A stretch of DNA of 64,000 bases from Erinaceus europaeus (Eukaryota; Chordata; Mammalia; Eulipotyphla; Erinaceidae). Below the pieces are notes generated by a model. That model was not told the origin of the DNA and ran no database searches. It was given only the letters and a program-made list of their open reading frames with translations. Numbering within the stretch: the stretch's first letter is position 1; every line of letters starts with the position of its first letter. The stretch covers positions 106,849,587 through 106,913,586 of the forward strand of contig NC_080164.1 of NCBI RefSeq assembly GCF_950295315.1, given 5' to 3'. A program made the translations under genes and the position numbers. Below, in pieces: positions 51,901 to 63,407 of the stretch.

Positions 51901-53665
51901 CAAGTGGTAGAGGTTGGTTAGGAAACTACACATGTGACAAAAAGTCTTGTCAATCAGAATTTCCCCCAGTAAAGTGAGTTACAATGGCCTATTGCCTTAT
52001 TAATATCATTATTTGAGGAAAAAAATACACATACACATTTTGATCCAGGATGCATACTTATATTGATACATTTAAAGAGTGGGCATCTATTAATAAAAGG
52101 CAAACTCCCTGTCTAGGTCATCATGTAAGTACTAACTCAGCTTCTCTCTCTGCCCTCACTCTCTCTGTCTCTCATGTCCTAATGTGAATTTTCTCAGTTT
52201 TCCCAAATAAAATTTAAAACTCCTGAAAAAAAAAAGTTAAAGGCAATACAAAAAATGAAAAATGCTGATTTGCATTTACATCTTGCAAAACAAAGAACAT
52301 TAGCCGTTATAGCTCACTTGACAGGAGATGAAGCATCAGAGGAGGGAAGGTAGTTAGGGGGTTGGAGTAAATTAGTACCTGGTGTGCAACTGATGATCTG
52401 TGGTGCCTGATTGCAACTTGAGTGCTTTACCATCGACAGTGTAATACATCAAAACCCACACCTAGGCATTCTCTATGAGCAGAGGGCACTGGGAGTAAGG
52501 TGTGATGGGATAGTATAGATGAGAGACCCACTTGGTGTGGGGAATTAGCTGCCGCTCTGCTGCTGGGCCTGTGGCTTTCACTGTGGTCATCTCAACACCC
52601 TCAACTTCCCTTCCTTTTCATCTTGAAGTCTAACAAACAAGTCAAGTGTAATGGCAATAGAATGACAAGGATAGTCTTTAGGAAGCTTTTCAGCCAAATT
52701 TTGTCATAAATACATGCAAAATATTTTAGGATGTGGAAACTAGTATGTTTAGACTAAAATAGTGACATTTGCAGAAGCAATAGACAGAAGATAAACTGTA
52801 GGTTAGAGTTGGCCAAAGAAGCAAAACATCAGCCTATCTACTTACTCATCTGTCCATCCATCTATTTGTCCATCCATCCATCCATCATCCACCCATCCAT
52901 CCATCCATTGTGATTTGTTATAAAGTATTAACTCAAGTGGTAGCAGGTAATTGGAAGTCACCAAATCCTGCAGTTAGTAAGCTGAAGTCCAAAGAGAGCT
53001 AATAGTGAAGTTCCAGTGTGAGTTTGTAAACATAAGAGGCAGGCAGGTCAGCAGTATTTGGAATCCAGTTCCAATCTGAGTGAAGAGGTTGAAGACCCAC
53101 GTTCTGGATGGAAGATGGATAGAGACTTCTTTACTTTGCCTTTTCTTTCCATTTCCAGTCTTCAGGACTATGGGTCAGACCCTCATTGATATATGAGTGT
53201 GTGGGGAAGAGGCAACCCACTTCACTCTCTCGACTAACTCAGGTGTTTATCTTGTTTAACACATCCTTGAAGACACACCCAGAACAAAGCTTAGCATACA
53301 CTGAGACACAGCTCTTATCCAGAATTCATGACAAGTCAAACCAACCATTACACCTAGGGAAGGTTAATTTGCTTTCTCCTATTATTATTATTATTATTAT
53401 TTATTATTTTTTTTTACTTGAGGGGGATGGATTCTGTGTGAAAATGCAGTTGTATTTTTGGGTCTCTTACAAAGTAGACTATCTCCTAGGAATATGTGGA
53501 CTCTCATTTGTGTTAGAGAGAGTTCTTCTGTCATTTTGAAACTTTTGAGTATTGGCATTATCACATGACCAGTTTCTGTGACATCACACATGGTGCTACC
53601 CATGGCTGTCTTTTACACTAAGATCTCAATCTTGACATCTTTGCATTGTCTAGGGGAACTTATAA
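51901..53665. other. Unassigned non-coding DNA
   Basis: It includes a (CATC)n region at 52,847-52,909 and (ATT)n at 53,381-53,408. A CT tract near 52,140-52,180 with an AAATAAAATTT end may be a worn SINE. No exon. Confidence 0.4.
52847..52909. repeat. Degenerate (CATC)n microsatellite
   Basis: Imperfect ATCC/ATCT units. Confidence 0.93.
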
Positions 53666-53671
53666 AATCCC

Positions 53672-54340
53672 CCAACCTTGGTCCAACCCCTGTGGAGAGC
53701 AGTCTGGAGAACTCTCAGAAGGCTAGAAGTGGACCTTCCCTATGACCCTGCAGTTCCTCTCCTGGGCATATAGCTTCAGGAACCAAACACACCCATTCAA
53801 AACTATCTGTGTGTACCTATGTTCATAGCAACACTGTTAGTAATAGCCAAAAACTGGAAACAACCAGGTGCCCAACAACAAATGAGTGGCTGAGTAAGTT
53901 GTGGTATATATACACAACGGGAAAATCTACTTCGCCATTAAAAATGGTGAATTCACCTTCTTCACTCCATCTTAGATGTAGCTTAATGGAATCGTGTTAA
54001 GTGACTGAAAGAGGATGAATATGGAACGATCCCACTCATAAACAGAAATTGGAAAATAAGAACAGAAGGGAAAACACAAAGCAGAATGTGGACTGGAGTT
54101 GGTGTACTGTACCAAAGTAAAGGACTCTGTGGTAGGGGTGTGTGTGTTCAGGTTCTGAAACATGATGGTGGAGGAGGACCTAGGTGGGGGATTAAAGTGT
54201 TATACTGAGGGATGTTACACATGTACCAACTACTATATTTTACTGTCAACTATAAACCATTAATCTCCCCCCCCCCCCATAAAGCAAAAGAAGAGAAGAG
54301 GGAGAAAAAGAAATAAGGAAAAAAAAAAAAGAAAAAGAAA
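53672..54340 (+). mobile_element. L1 3' end, 5'-truncated
   Basis: CCAACCCCTGTGGAGAGC, CAGTCTGGAGAACTCTC, GTAATAGCCAAAAACTGG, GAGTGGCTGAGTAAGTTG, GTGTACTGTACCAAAG, TAAACCATTAATC, C-run, CATAAAGC and a long A-rich tail. Confidence 0.93.
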
Positions 54341-54884
54341 GTGCCCACCCTTGGATGTAGATTGAACATGGCAACACAGCATCTGTTTCTCTAATGGGCT
54401 GTTGCCATGACTAAAAACCCAGCTACCCTAGAGCAGGGCTAATGCTGTCTTCCTAGGTTCTGGGTTTCTTCTGCTAGAAATCTGCCTTCCACCTTAGGTT
54501 CTTTCCTTTGCACCTTGTCAATCACACACCCACTTCTGGGTCTCTCAGCTCCAGCTCAAGGGCGTGCTGACCACTTTTCTGAAGTTTCTCATCTCTGTCA
54601 TTTTTCAAAAAGCCTGTCAGTGACTGACTGTTCCCTAATTACTCCTCCAGGTCTCTGTGGTTGGAGAGCTCCTGGGAAGCTCTAAATTTAGCAAGTCTAA
54701 GCTCAAGTTGTGCTGTACTCTATTGACCACTGAAAGATGATTACAACTCAAGTGTTTTTGTGACAGTCTCAAGAAGATGACTTCCTTAAAGAGTTTTCTC
54801 CAACCTGTGTGATACAAAGGCACAGGAAAAAGACACCATCAAAGCATCCAGAGTGCAGAGTCTACAAAACAAGAATATCTATGC
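54341..54884. other. Unique non-coding DNA
   Basis: No recognised repeat. Confidence 0.4.
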
Positions 54885-54885
54885 T

Positions 54886-55068
54886 GTGGCAGACCTGGTT
54901 AAGTGCACGCAGTACAAAGCTCAAGGACCTTCAAGAGGATCTAGGTTTGAGCAAAGCACCACCCCCCCAGCAGGTGGAGAATTGGGGGCTCGAACCAGGA
55001 TCCTTATGTCAGTCCTTGCACTTTGTGCCATGTGCACTTAACCCACTGCGCTACTGCCCAGCCTCCTA
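54886..55068. mobile_element. Two SINE-A 5' parts joined head-outward as an inverted repeat
   Basis: Plus-strand head at about 54,886-54,960 (GGCAGACCTGGTTAAGTGC..GGATCTAGGTTTGAGC). Minus-strand head at about 54,961-55,068 (CTCGAACCAGGATCC..ATGTGCACTTAACCCACTG). The 3' parts of both are missing. Confidence 0.85.
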
Positions 55069-55744
55069 GAGAATGTCTTTATGTTTTGGCTAAAGTGAAC
55101 TGCCTGATTCTTAGTAGTGTTTGAAGAAATCATACCTTTTTAGGAACTTTGTAAAAGCAAGACTTAAAAACTAAATGAACTCCTGGGGCAGGGTGGGGGA
55201 GAACCCTTTTAAAACATAACTAGTGGATAACATATATATGATTTATCTGGTACAAAGAAGTTATCTGTCTGTCTTTCCCAAACCTGCATTCCTTTTAATT
55301 ATGGGGTATATATGGGGTTACTTTTCAAAGAAATAAAGACGAGATGATATCATTTGGAACAAAAGTGATGGGACTGGGGGGTGATTGTGCTAAATATATA
55401 AAGAGGTGAAAGATGGCTTTTCTTATCTGTGGAATATGAACTTGCAAAAAGTGATATGTAGATAACACTTGATTCAAAATCAGATATACCTTCCTTTTTG
55501 AGGAAGAGGAGTGATTAGTGCAGAGAGCAGAAGGTGGTAGACCTAAAGAAGAACTTGGGGTGGGGGATTGGTACTGGGCAGCAGTGTGTACTGTGCGGAA
55601 AACAGGAGGGGAGGTCCCTTTTTCGGGAAGGGAAGTGTTAATCTGGATAATACCCTGTTGCCTAACCAAAGCCCCTGGAGGCCAGCAGGTGAAGTTCCAA
55701 ACCAGGAGAAGCCACCACTGTGTGGTGTTCAGAAGTCAGTCATA
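55069..55744. other. Unassigned non-coding DNA
   Basis: Frames of 114 (minus) and 104 (plus) codons overlap at 55,325-55,832; the latter runs into a SINE-B. Neither has a domain. Confidence 0.4.
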
Positions 55745-55868
55745 TGTGGGTAGGGGAAGATGTAATGGTTATGTAGAAAGACTTTCATTCCAGAGGCCTC
55801 AAAGCCACAGGTTCAGTACCTGTCTCCACTAGGAGACAGAGCTGATGGCAGGGCTCTGGTTAAATAAA
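55745..55868 (+). mobile_element. SINE-B, diverged
   Basis: GGGAAGATGTAATGGTTATG head, AAAGCCACAGGTTCAG, GCAGGGCTCTGGTTAAAT end, A-rich tail. Confidence 0.8.
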
Positions 55869-56683
55869 AAAGGAAAGCAAAACAGAAAAAGTCATGTGTA
55901 GGGTGGGGAAATGGAAATTGGAAGGGGCTCATCTGAGATTCAAGGAAAAAAAAAAACTCCGCCCCCAACTTGTTCTGGTATTTGGTGGGCAAGAGGGCTG
56001 AATCTGTGACTTTTCTTGAGCTCTCCTGATCTAATCCATTCATCTTTCTCATTTTTTTGTTTTTTAGCATCCAGTAAGAGCATCATATGTCTATATCTGC
56101 TGGACCCTGTGGTTTAGGATTCTAGCTTCTATTCAGTTGCTCAGTGTTTTAACTGTCTGCAGGACATGATAAAATGATGCTAGTATCTGTGTTTGCATAC
56201 CCACTTTGTTTCTGTCTCCACTTGGTGGCCTTCTGCACAGAAGGGAGATTACAAATCAGCTCCAAGGCACGCTTTGTGCAATACCAACAAAGCAGGAGAG
56301 GATATGATAATGCTGAGGGGTTTCTGAGTGAAAGGAAACTATTAAGTACAGAGTTGTTGAAGGAAGAATTTATCATGGAATGCTAAGGTGAGATAAGAGG
56401 AATTTGCTTATGTGAAATATCATTGTCCACTGAGAACATTGAAGCCTGAGGAAAAAGAGGTTTTGTGACTGCAGCCTTCTGTGGCCTGTGAAAAGAAGCA
56501 GACTTTCAGGTCTTGCTTGCCTCCCAGAACCCTCCCATTCTCAGAGCATGCCAACCTCACTCTCCTCATTCCTCACCCAGGCTTGGTCACTGTGAACATC
56601 AACACAAGTGTTGCTAGACTTGGAATATCATCCCAGAGGCACAGAGAGCTTAGGAATGTTTTCTGAAAGGAGACTTATTTCCC
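55869..56683. other. Unassigned non-coding DNA
   Basis: No recognised repeat; A-run at 55,945-55,956. Overlapping frames of 70 and 75 codons on opposite strands at 56,149-56,386 have no domain. Confidence 0.4.
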
Positions 56684-56872
56684 TTTTTTAATTTAATTTT
56701 CATTCATTACTAATTGGATAGAGACTGAACTTGGGAGGGACAGAAGAGATAGACAGACACCTACAGCACTACTTCACCCCTTCCCTCCTGCAGGTGGGGG
56801 CCAGGAGCTTGAACCCAGGTCCTTGTACATTGTAACGTGCTCAACCAGGCATGCCAACAGCTGGCCCCAGCT
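56684..56872 (-). mobile_element. SINE-A, reverse, internally deleted
   Basis: CATTACTAATTGGATAGAGAC, CACTACTTCACCCC joined to TTCCCTCCTGCAGGTGG, GAGCTTGAACCCAGGTCC; head CAACCAGGCATGCCAACAGC. Confidence 0.92.
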
Positions 56873-57645
56873 TAGTATTTCTTGAGTAATTTTGGCAGAG
56901 GTCAATGTCTTCAAAAACCTGCTTACATATGACCATCTCTAGTTAGATTTCGTCTTTTGAGAAGTCTCTGGAAAATGAGTACTGAAGAGTCAGTCTCCTC
57001 AGTTCAACATTAGTCATCCCTCCAATCAGGAGAACTTGAGAGAAAATCGAACCATTGTTAAAAGACAAGATTGGAAATAGAATGTGCTTATCATTAGGCC
57101 TGGAAATAAATGCAAGTTGATTTCCCAGCACAAACAAAAAAGAGGATGGCACCTTGCTCATAAAGCACAAAGCAGCTGCCAGCTCTAAAGAGATGGGAGA
57201 GGGAGAGGGAAATAGAGAGCAATACATGGTGCTGCTAAGTTGTGTGGTGAAGACATGAATACTGACAGGCGGACTTCCAATCTGAGATGTGAGAGTATCT
57301 GAAGCAGAGCAGCCATCTTAAGAAAGCATGTCTTCATTAAAACCAGGCTGTGGATCTTTGCAACATCAAAGAGGTTCCTGACCTCCTGTCCCAAGGGTAG
57401 GTTCTAAGACAGCGTGTGAACAGAAAGTCAAACCAGAAAAGAGGACTCTTCACGAATCACCACATTACACATTCAGGAAAAATTTAGGAGTTATTTCCAA
57501 TGTGTTGGACACTTGGCAGCTAAATTTAAGATATCTGAGTAATAGTTTTATACTCACCAATCTATGATCCTCTTGTTTCACTGAGAGATAAGTGGCAAGG
57601 CCAGAATTTTCTGCAAATAAATGACAGCTTTGTCCAACAGGAGCA
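56873..57645. other. Unique non-coding DNA
   Basis: No recognised element. The 94- and 69-codon minus-strand frames have no recognisable domain. Confidence 0.4.
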
Positions 57646-57930
57646 AGATTTTTTTTTTTAATTCTACAACAATAGAATTGGGCCAGATATCTCTGTAAAT
57701 TACATTAATGAGATAGACTGCTACTTTTAATGGTTGCTATGCCGCTGTACACGCTGCCTTATGCAGATTTGACAGTTAATAAGCCTGAACAGTGTTTCTG
57801 TTCTTGGAAAATGAATCTGAAACGATTGTCAGACGATCTGTTTGGCATGCCTGGCTGGTGTCTGGAATGGCACTCGGCTAATGTGCTATTACTCAGTGTC
57901 ATTAAGCCGCACAGATGATTGAAAGGTGAA
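57646..57930. other. Candidate conserved non-coding element
   Basis: Repeat-free, with CpGs in AT-rich sequence (ATGCCGCTGTACACGC, GAAACGATTGTCAGACG, CACTCGGCTAATG, AAGCCGCACAG) and cores such as TTACATTAATGAG, TTGGCATGCCTGGC and GTTAATAAGCC. No exon signals. Confidence 0.45.
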
Positions 57931-58450
57931 TTTATATATGTGTACCAGGGGGCTTGGTGGAGGGAGTAGCCTGCAGTGCAGTGTTGCTGCACAGGATAAA
58001 ATGAACCGTTCATTCAGCACTACCATCCTTCATTCTTCCTAGGCTCACTTCAGAGACATATGGTATTTAAATACATGGAGAATAATGGAGCAAAACTATT
58101 ACCTACAAACACAGTAGACTGCAGTGCACCAATGGCCGAAAAATTATATGCTTGGAAAAGGACATCCATCAGTCCCATCTGATCCTCAGAACTGAGAGAT
58201 CTTGGCCGCGGGGGGGTGGGGGGGGGTGGGAAAGGAAGGAAGGAGGGAAGGAAGGAAGGAAAAACAACCAACAAATGAAATACTTTGGAACTTTTTTTTT
58301 AATGTAAGGGTCATTCAGACATTTTAATTAGAAAAAACAGTATTTGTGATGAAAATGTGATATGAAGGACTTTTTCACTCTATCACTGGAACACTGGAAT
58401 TTAATTTACACTTTCGTAGATTAATTAAAAAGAAAAAAAAACTTTAGTCT
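57931..58450. other. Non-coding DNA with G-run and (GGAA)n
   Basis: G-rich tract at 58,210-58,230 followed by (GGAA)n to 58,262; otherwise unassigned. Confidence 0.5.
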
Positions 58451-58468
58451 GGAGAGTTTTTCTTCTTT

Positions 58469-58748
58469 TTAAAAATATTTATTTCCTCTCATTGCCCTTT
58501 TTTATTGTTGTAGTTATTATTGTTGTTGTTATCGATGTTGTCATTGTTGGATTGGACAGAGAGAAATGAAGAGAGGAGGGGAAGACAGAGGGGGAGAGAA
58601 AGATAGACACCTGCAGACCTGCTTCACAGCCTGTGAAGTGACTCCCCTGCAGGTGGGGAGCTGGGGCTGGAACCAAACCGGGATCCTTACAGGGGTCCTT
58701 GCACTTTGAGCCACCTGCCCTTAACCCGGGGCACAACTGCCTGACTCC
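58469..58748 (-). mobile_element. SINE-A-long, reverse, with TSD
   Basis: TTTTATTGTTGTAGTTATTA, GATGTTGTCATTGTTGG, CTCCCCTGCAGGTGGGGAGC; head AACCCGGGGCACAACTGCC. TSD GGAGAGTTTTTCTTCTTT (58,451-58,468) and GGAGTTTTTTTCTTCTTT (58,749-58,766), 16 of 18. Confidence 0.95.
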
Positions 58749-58896
58749 GGAGTTTTTTTCTTCTTTGAATGACAGTTACAGCAAAGTCACCACATACATT
58801 TTATCCTGTTCCTGAGCAAGTTCTGTTTGGTTTCCTCAGTAGAGTTTGTTATTGAAGAATAATTGACTTGTAACATTCTGTAGATTAGATATTTGT

Positions 58897-59028
58897 GGGG
58901 GTTCAGAATTTGGAAGTGCTGCCCTTTATTTTTTTAAAAAAAGCACTGCTCAGCTCTAGCTTTTGATGGGCAGTGGAGCCTTAGGCTTGAGACTCTCTTT
59001 GCATAACCATTATGCTATCTACCCCCCA
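58897..59028 (-). mobile_element. SINE-B, reverse, with extra 3' sequence
   Basis: AGCACTGCTCAGCTCTAGC and GCATAACCATTATGCTATC mark the SINE. The exact TSD TAGATTAGATATTTGT (58,881-58,896 and 59,029-59,044) encloses a further 30 or so unique bases beyond the A-tail. The middle (B-box part) is deleted. Confidence 0.88.
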
Positions 59029-59142
59029 TAGATTAGATATTTGTATACTGCCAGATGAAAGTCCTCTTAGGCAAGTATTTTAGTGTAGTCAATGCTTTTG
59101 AGTTCCAAGGTCTTTAGATATTTTAAAAAAGGTTTGCAAATA

Positions 59143-59423
59143 GAGGCTGAGTGGTGGAGCACCCACTTAAGTTCACATATTAAGAAGTGCAAGGGGCTAG
59201 ATTCAAGGCCTCACTCCCTGCCTGTGCTAGTGTGGGGGGTGGCGCTTCACAAGTGTTGATGCAGATTGCAGGAGTCTCTCTTTCTCCCTCTCTCCCTCTC
59301 CCTCCTCTCTCAATTTTTCTCTGTCCTACCCAATAAAATGGAAAAACTAGAACCAGGAGCAGTGGATTCCTAGTGTCAGCACTGAGTCCCAGAGATAACC
59401 CTAGAGGCAAAAAAAAAAAAAAA
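59143..59423 (+). mobile_element. SINE-A-ext with exact TSD
   Basis: GGCTGAGTGGTGGAGCACCC head, CCAATAAAATGG, CCAGGAGCAGTGGATTCC, CCTAGAGGC plus A-run. TSD GTTTGCAAATA at 59,132-59,142 and 59,424-59,434. Confidence 0.96.
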
Positions 59424-59434
59424 GTTTGCAAATA

Positions 59435-60603
59435 ATGGGTTGCATCTTATTCTTCAGAGGTTAAACATAATAAGTGCAAAATATGCTCCTTGATTTCTAG
59501 ACATTGGATTTTCTTTTTTAAAGATTGAGTAGATACTTGAAATTTTAATTTACTATTTCTTTGTACATATTTTAGTGTGATATAGTCTCATTCTGTTCAC
59601 TCAATTTCAAGTCCAAATCATCCAAAGATAATTATTTTCTTTCCTGATTTTAGCTTCCTCCCTCCCCAACTCTTGGCTTCACAAAAATAATGAGATTTAA
59701 GTTTCAGCTATTCTCAATAAGTTACAATTTCAGTCACTGCAGTGAAAGGTACTTCTAAATGTACTAATTTTGGTTCCTTGCATTACAAAGGTTTCTACCT
59801 TTGTATCTATTCTGTGAAGGGATTGAAAAAAAAGTCACCTCTGTGGTTTCTCCATATCTATGACACCAAGAACTTTTTCAGCACCATTAATATGTTTGTT
59901 GAGAGATTAAGTATTGCATATATTAAAAACAAAAAAAAAAGGAAAAAAAAACAAGGCTGGTTCTTGCAATATAACAGTAATATAATTAATAATTTCTGTT
60001 TACTTAAGCAAATTGACCAGAAGGGTAATTTGGCCTGGCTGGAAATGGGTTTTCCATTTTAAAATATTTATCAAGTGAGAATATTGCTTTTCTTGCTGTA
60101 GTTATAAATGTTTAAGCATAAAATTTAATAAATGTCTGATCTGTCTCAGAACCTTTTAGGGAAGAGACCTTACCTTAGTTCCCTCTGTCTTCACTTTTGG
60201 AATTCCAGTTGTTGTCCCATGTGAGAGTGATTATATCCCTGCTGGCTCTCCCCTCTGCCCTTCATCCCCTGGCCCATTGCTCTCACCCCATAGCACCTGA
60301 GCCAATACCAAGCACCTCCCTCCTGCCTCCATGTAGGGCATGGTGATGGTCCCAGCTACTTCCTGGTGTGCTGATGTCCTGCTGGTGTCCATAGCCTTTT
60401 CTCAGCTGTCCAAGGCACATGGCAGCTCCATCCACAGAGCTCATGTTAACTTGCTCACTCTCCCCCTCCCCCCCACATACACACAATGCCAATTCTTCCC
60501 TGAGGGCCTCTCAAAGACAATAAGTCCAGGAGCAACCTGGAGAAGAATTAAATGCATATAAGAAGGGTTCTGCATACTTTTTCTGACCTCTGTGACTTAT
60601 TTA
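59435..60603. other. Unique non-coding DNA
   Basis: About 1.2 kb. A 106-codon frame (59,742-60,062) passes through an A-rich lysine run and is not accepted as a gene. The 60,235-60,500 part is C-rich. Confidence 0.4.
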
Positions 60604-60731
60604 TTTATTTATTTATTTGTTATCTAGTAATGATTAACAAGATTACAAGATAGCAGGGGTACAGTTCCACACAGTTCCTACCACCACTATAGTTCTGTGT
60701 CTCATCTCCTCTATTGGAAGCTTCCCTAATT

Positions 60732-60733
<2 letters not shown>
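60604..60733 (-). mobile_element. LINE-like 3' end, reverse, 5'-truncated
   Basis: (TTTA)n, then GTAATGATTAACAAGATTAC, ACAGTTCCACACAGTTCC and CTCCTCTATTGGAAGCTTCC, aligned with 24,905-25,020. Confidence 0.75.

Positions 60734-60746
<13 letters not shown>

Positions 60747-60788
<42 letters not shown>
60747..60788. repeat. (AT)n microsatellite
   Basis: About 21 AT units following an A-run of 15, at the join of a LINE end and a SINE tail. Confidence 0.97.
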
Positions 60789-60792
<4 letters not shown>

Positions 60793-60979
60793 TCCCTTTT
60801 GTTGCCCTTGTTTTATTGTTGTAGTTATTATTATTGTTGTTGTTATTGATGTTGTCATTGTTGCATAGGACAGAGAGAAATGGAGAGAGGAGGGGAAGAC
60901 AAAGAGGTGGAGAGATAGACACCTGCAGACTGCTTCACGGCCTGTGAAGCAACTCCCCTGCAGGTGGGGAGCCGGGTAC
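60789..60979 (-). mobile_element. SINE-A-long, reverse, head missing
   Basis: CCCTTTTGTTGCCCTTG, GATGTTGTCATTGTTGC, CTCCCCTGCAGGTGGGGAGC, ending at GCCGGGTACC; the GGATCCTTATGC..head part is absent, so it is 5'-truncated. Confidence 0.93.
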
Positions 60980-61592
60980 CTTGACAGCTGGCTCCCACAG
61001 AGCAGCGGCTCTCTGAGTGTGAAAGTAACCAGGAAGCCAGGCCTCCTATAGTGAGTCCATCATTGTCACACACCCTCATACCCACCCTGCTCTCACTGGA
61101 AGGGTATCATCCCCTAGTCAACATCACACTGGACCCAGCTAGGCCCCAGCTTTGAGGGGATGGGTTCAAACAAAATGTGGCCTAAATGCCACTGTTAAGA
61201 AAGAAAGAATGAAAGAAAAAACAAACAGACAAACAAAAAACTCTGGTTGCTGAAATAATACTATTAGGAGACTCATTACTGCTTTTTAAAAATATATCAC
61301 CATGCTTTTCTTTGAGGGCAGGGATTTCCTTTCCTATCTTATACACGCAAATTGCCAGTAACTGAATTCCAGCTTAGTAATAGGTATGAAGTAATGACAG
61401 AAATATGTAATATGTGTTCCAAAGGCTGGGAAACTTTTCCTGAAAATCTGAAGTTTTTTTTGCCCCCATTGCTGTTTCTACTCTGTTTCTAGTAACTATA
61501 ATGTAAGTCAGAATGAACTAAGTAGATCTGTGGGATGGGATTTTAAAGATGTGTGGTAAAAGTAACAAGTGTTGCAATTTGCCTTTACAAAA
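60980..61592. other. Unique non-coding DNA
   Basis: No recognised repeat apart from (AAAG/AAAC)n at 61,199-61,240. Confidence 0.4.
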
Positions 61593-61593
61593 G

Positions 61594-61722
61594 AAAAAAG
61601 TTTATTTATTAATGAGGGAGAGAGAGAGAAAACCAGAATAACACTCCAGCACATGTGATGCCAGAAATCATACTCAGGACCTCATTCATGAGAGTCCAAC
61701 ATTTTGTCTGCGACTCTCTGAC
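61594..61722 (-). mobile_element. SINE-C, reverse, diverged
   Basis: GTTTATTTATTAATGAGGG tail, TGATGCCAGAAATCATACTC, GAGAGTCCAAC, TTTTGTCTGCGACTC head. Confidence 0.8.
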
Positions 61723-61894
61723 ATTTGGATTGTTTCCATGTAGGTTACCCATCTCACATGTGACTTAAAATGCTGGTACAGATTTACTTCCACAAGCCAT
61801 CATCACGTCTGTGCAGAGAGATGGAGTGAGAGAACCATGAATGAATTTACTTCTTACGTAGAAGAAAAGAGAGCATACCCACCAGGGATGTCCC

Positions 61895-62121
61895 CCCCAC
61901 CCCAATTTTTTGGATAGGACAGCGAGAAATTGAGAGAGGAGGGGAAGATAGAGAGGGAGAGAGACAGAGAGACACTTGCAGACCTGCTCCACTGCTTGTG
62001 AAGCGACCTCTGTGCAGGTGGGGAGGTGGGGGGAGGAGTGGGGAGGCCCTCAAACTTCAAACCAGGACTGTTGTGCTTTATACTATGTGTGCTTAACCCA
62101 GCGAGCCACCACCCAGCCTCA
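61895..62121 (-). mobile_element. SINE-A, reverse, with GGTGGGG expansion
   Basis: GGATAGGACAGCGAGAAATTG, CTGCTTGTGAAGCGACC; the GTGCAGGTGGGG box is followed by extra GGTGGGGGGAGGAG; head CCCAGCGAGCCACCACCC. Confidence 0.92.
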
Positions 62122-62464
62122 TTGTTTGTTTGTTTATTTATTGCCTACAGAGTTATTGCTGAGGCTTGGTACCTGCACCAGGAACCCCCTGCTCCCTGCT
62201 CCCGGAGGCAATTTTTTTCCCCTTGTTGTTTACCATTGATGTTGTTGTTATTGCCATTGTTGTTGTTGGATAGGACAGAGAGAAATCGAGAGAGGAAGGA
62301 AGAAAGAGGAGAGAAAGACACCTGCAGACCTGCTTCACTGACTGTGAAGCCCCCTCCCCATAGGTGGGAAGCCGGAAAGTTGAACCAGGATCATTATGCT
62401 GGTGCTTGTACTTTGTGGCATGTAGCATGTGTGCTTAACCCGCTGCACCACTGCCCAGCCCCCC
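62122..62464 (-). mobile_element. SINE-A-long/ext, reverse, longest copy
   Basis: (TTTG)n/(TTTA)n tail, GCCTACAGAGTTATTGCTGAGG, CCCCTGCTCCCTGCTCCC (local duplication), GTTGTTATTGCCATTG, body; head AACCCGCTGCACCACTGCCC. Confidence 0.94.
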
Positions 62465-62467
62465 ATT

Positions 62468-62870
62468 TTTTAAAAGTGATTTAGTATTAATGTACAAAAT
62501 TACAAGATAGTACAACTCCACATCATTCCTACCACAGTTCTGAATCCCCATCCCCTCCATTGGAAGCTACAGCAGTTCTCCTAAGGTTGCAAATAAGGGT
62601 TAAGTATTATTTCTGTACCTATCTGTCTATATTTGGTTTATTTTTTTTCCTATGGTCCCCTCTTCTCTTCCTTTCCAAGTCATGCATACACCTGCTAGTA
62701 CATCCAAATGTCCATCTTTTCTTCCTCTTCTGTCTCAGGGTCCTGATCGAGTTGGAGTTCAGAGCCCTCTGATCATCTTGACCTATTGATTCTCCCCCAC
62801 TGGAAGTATAGATCATAATTATTTTTGGAATACAGAAGGTGGGTCCCTGCAGTGAGTTTCATAATTTTAG
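62468..62870 (-). mobile_element. LINE-like repeat, 3' end at left, with extra internal segment
   Basis: TACAAAATTACAAGATAGTAC, CATCCCCTCCATTGGAAGC, then a segment of about 200 bp absent from the 24,893 copy, then CACTGGAAGTATAGATC and ATACAGAAGGTGGGTCCC, which again match 25,035-25,080. Confidence 0.6.
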
Positions 62871-63405
62871 ACGTCAAAATGAATGTACTAGAGACTTCCT
62901 GTTCTAATCACTTTCTGTAAGACTACAAGGTTTGTAGAATGTTCCTCCACGAATCATCTTACTATGACAGCTTCCCCAGTGGGGCATTGTAAGGAGATGG
63001 GAGAGGGGAGCTGGAGGCTGCAGGGGAGTGAGTTGGAGAAGCTATTCCCCATCCCAGGGAATCTCTTCAAAATAGCTCTTGAGCAAAGAAAAGGATTTGT
63101 GGATTGTTTGTTTTGAGCTTCTGAGCTGTTTCCTGAGGCCTGCAGGTGACCCTGTGGTTTCTGTTTGGAGTTAGGTAATGTACAGCTAGGTGTCAGCCTT
63201 TCTTGACATCCTCCCACTGGGGCTGGGTCAGCTCCCTGGGGAAAGCTAGGAATCCACTGCTTTTCATTATTTTATAGCCAATTATGTTATTTCCTTTAAA
63301 CATCCAAGCTCTTCAAGTTGACTTCTTTCATCTGAAGTTGAATTGACGGACTTGAACCTAGTAAATGCTCGAAGAATAGAAATGTACTTTTAAAAGTTGT
63401 CTTTA
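62871..63405. other. Unique non-coding DNA
   Basis: No recognised repeat; the 87-codon minus-strand frame at 62,954-63,217 has no domain. Confidence 0.4.
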
Positions 63406-63407
63406 GG

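Noticed and set aside
56214..56232. CTCF-like CCACTTGGTGGCCTTC
   Set aside because: Two mismatches at informative positions of the core.
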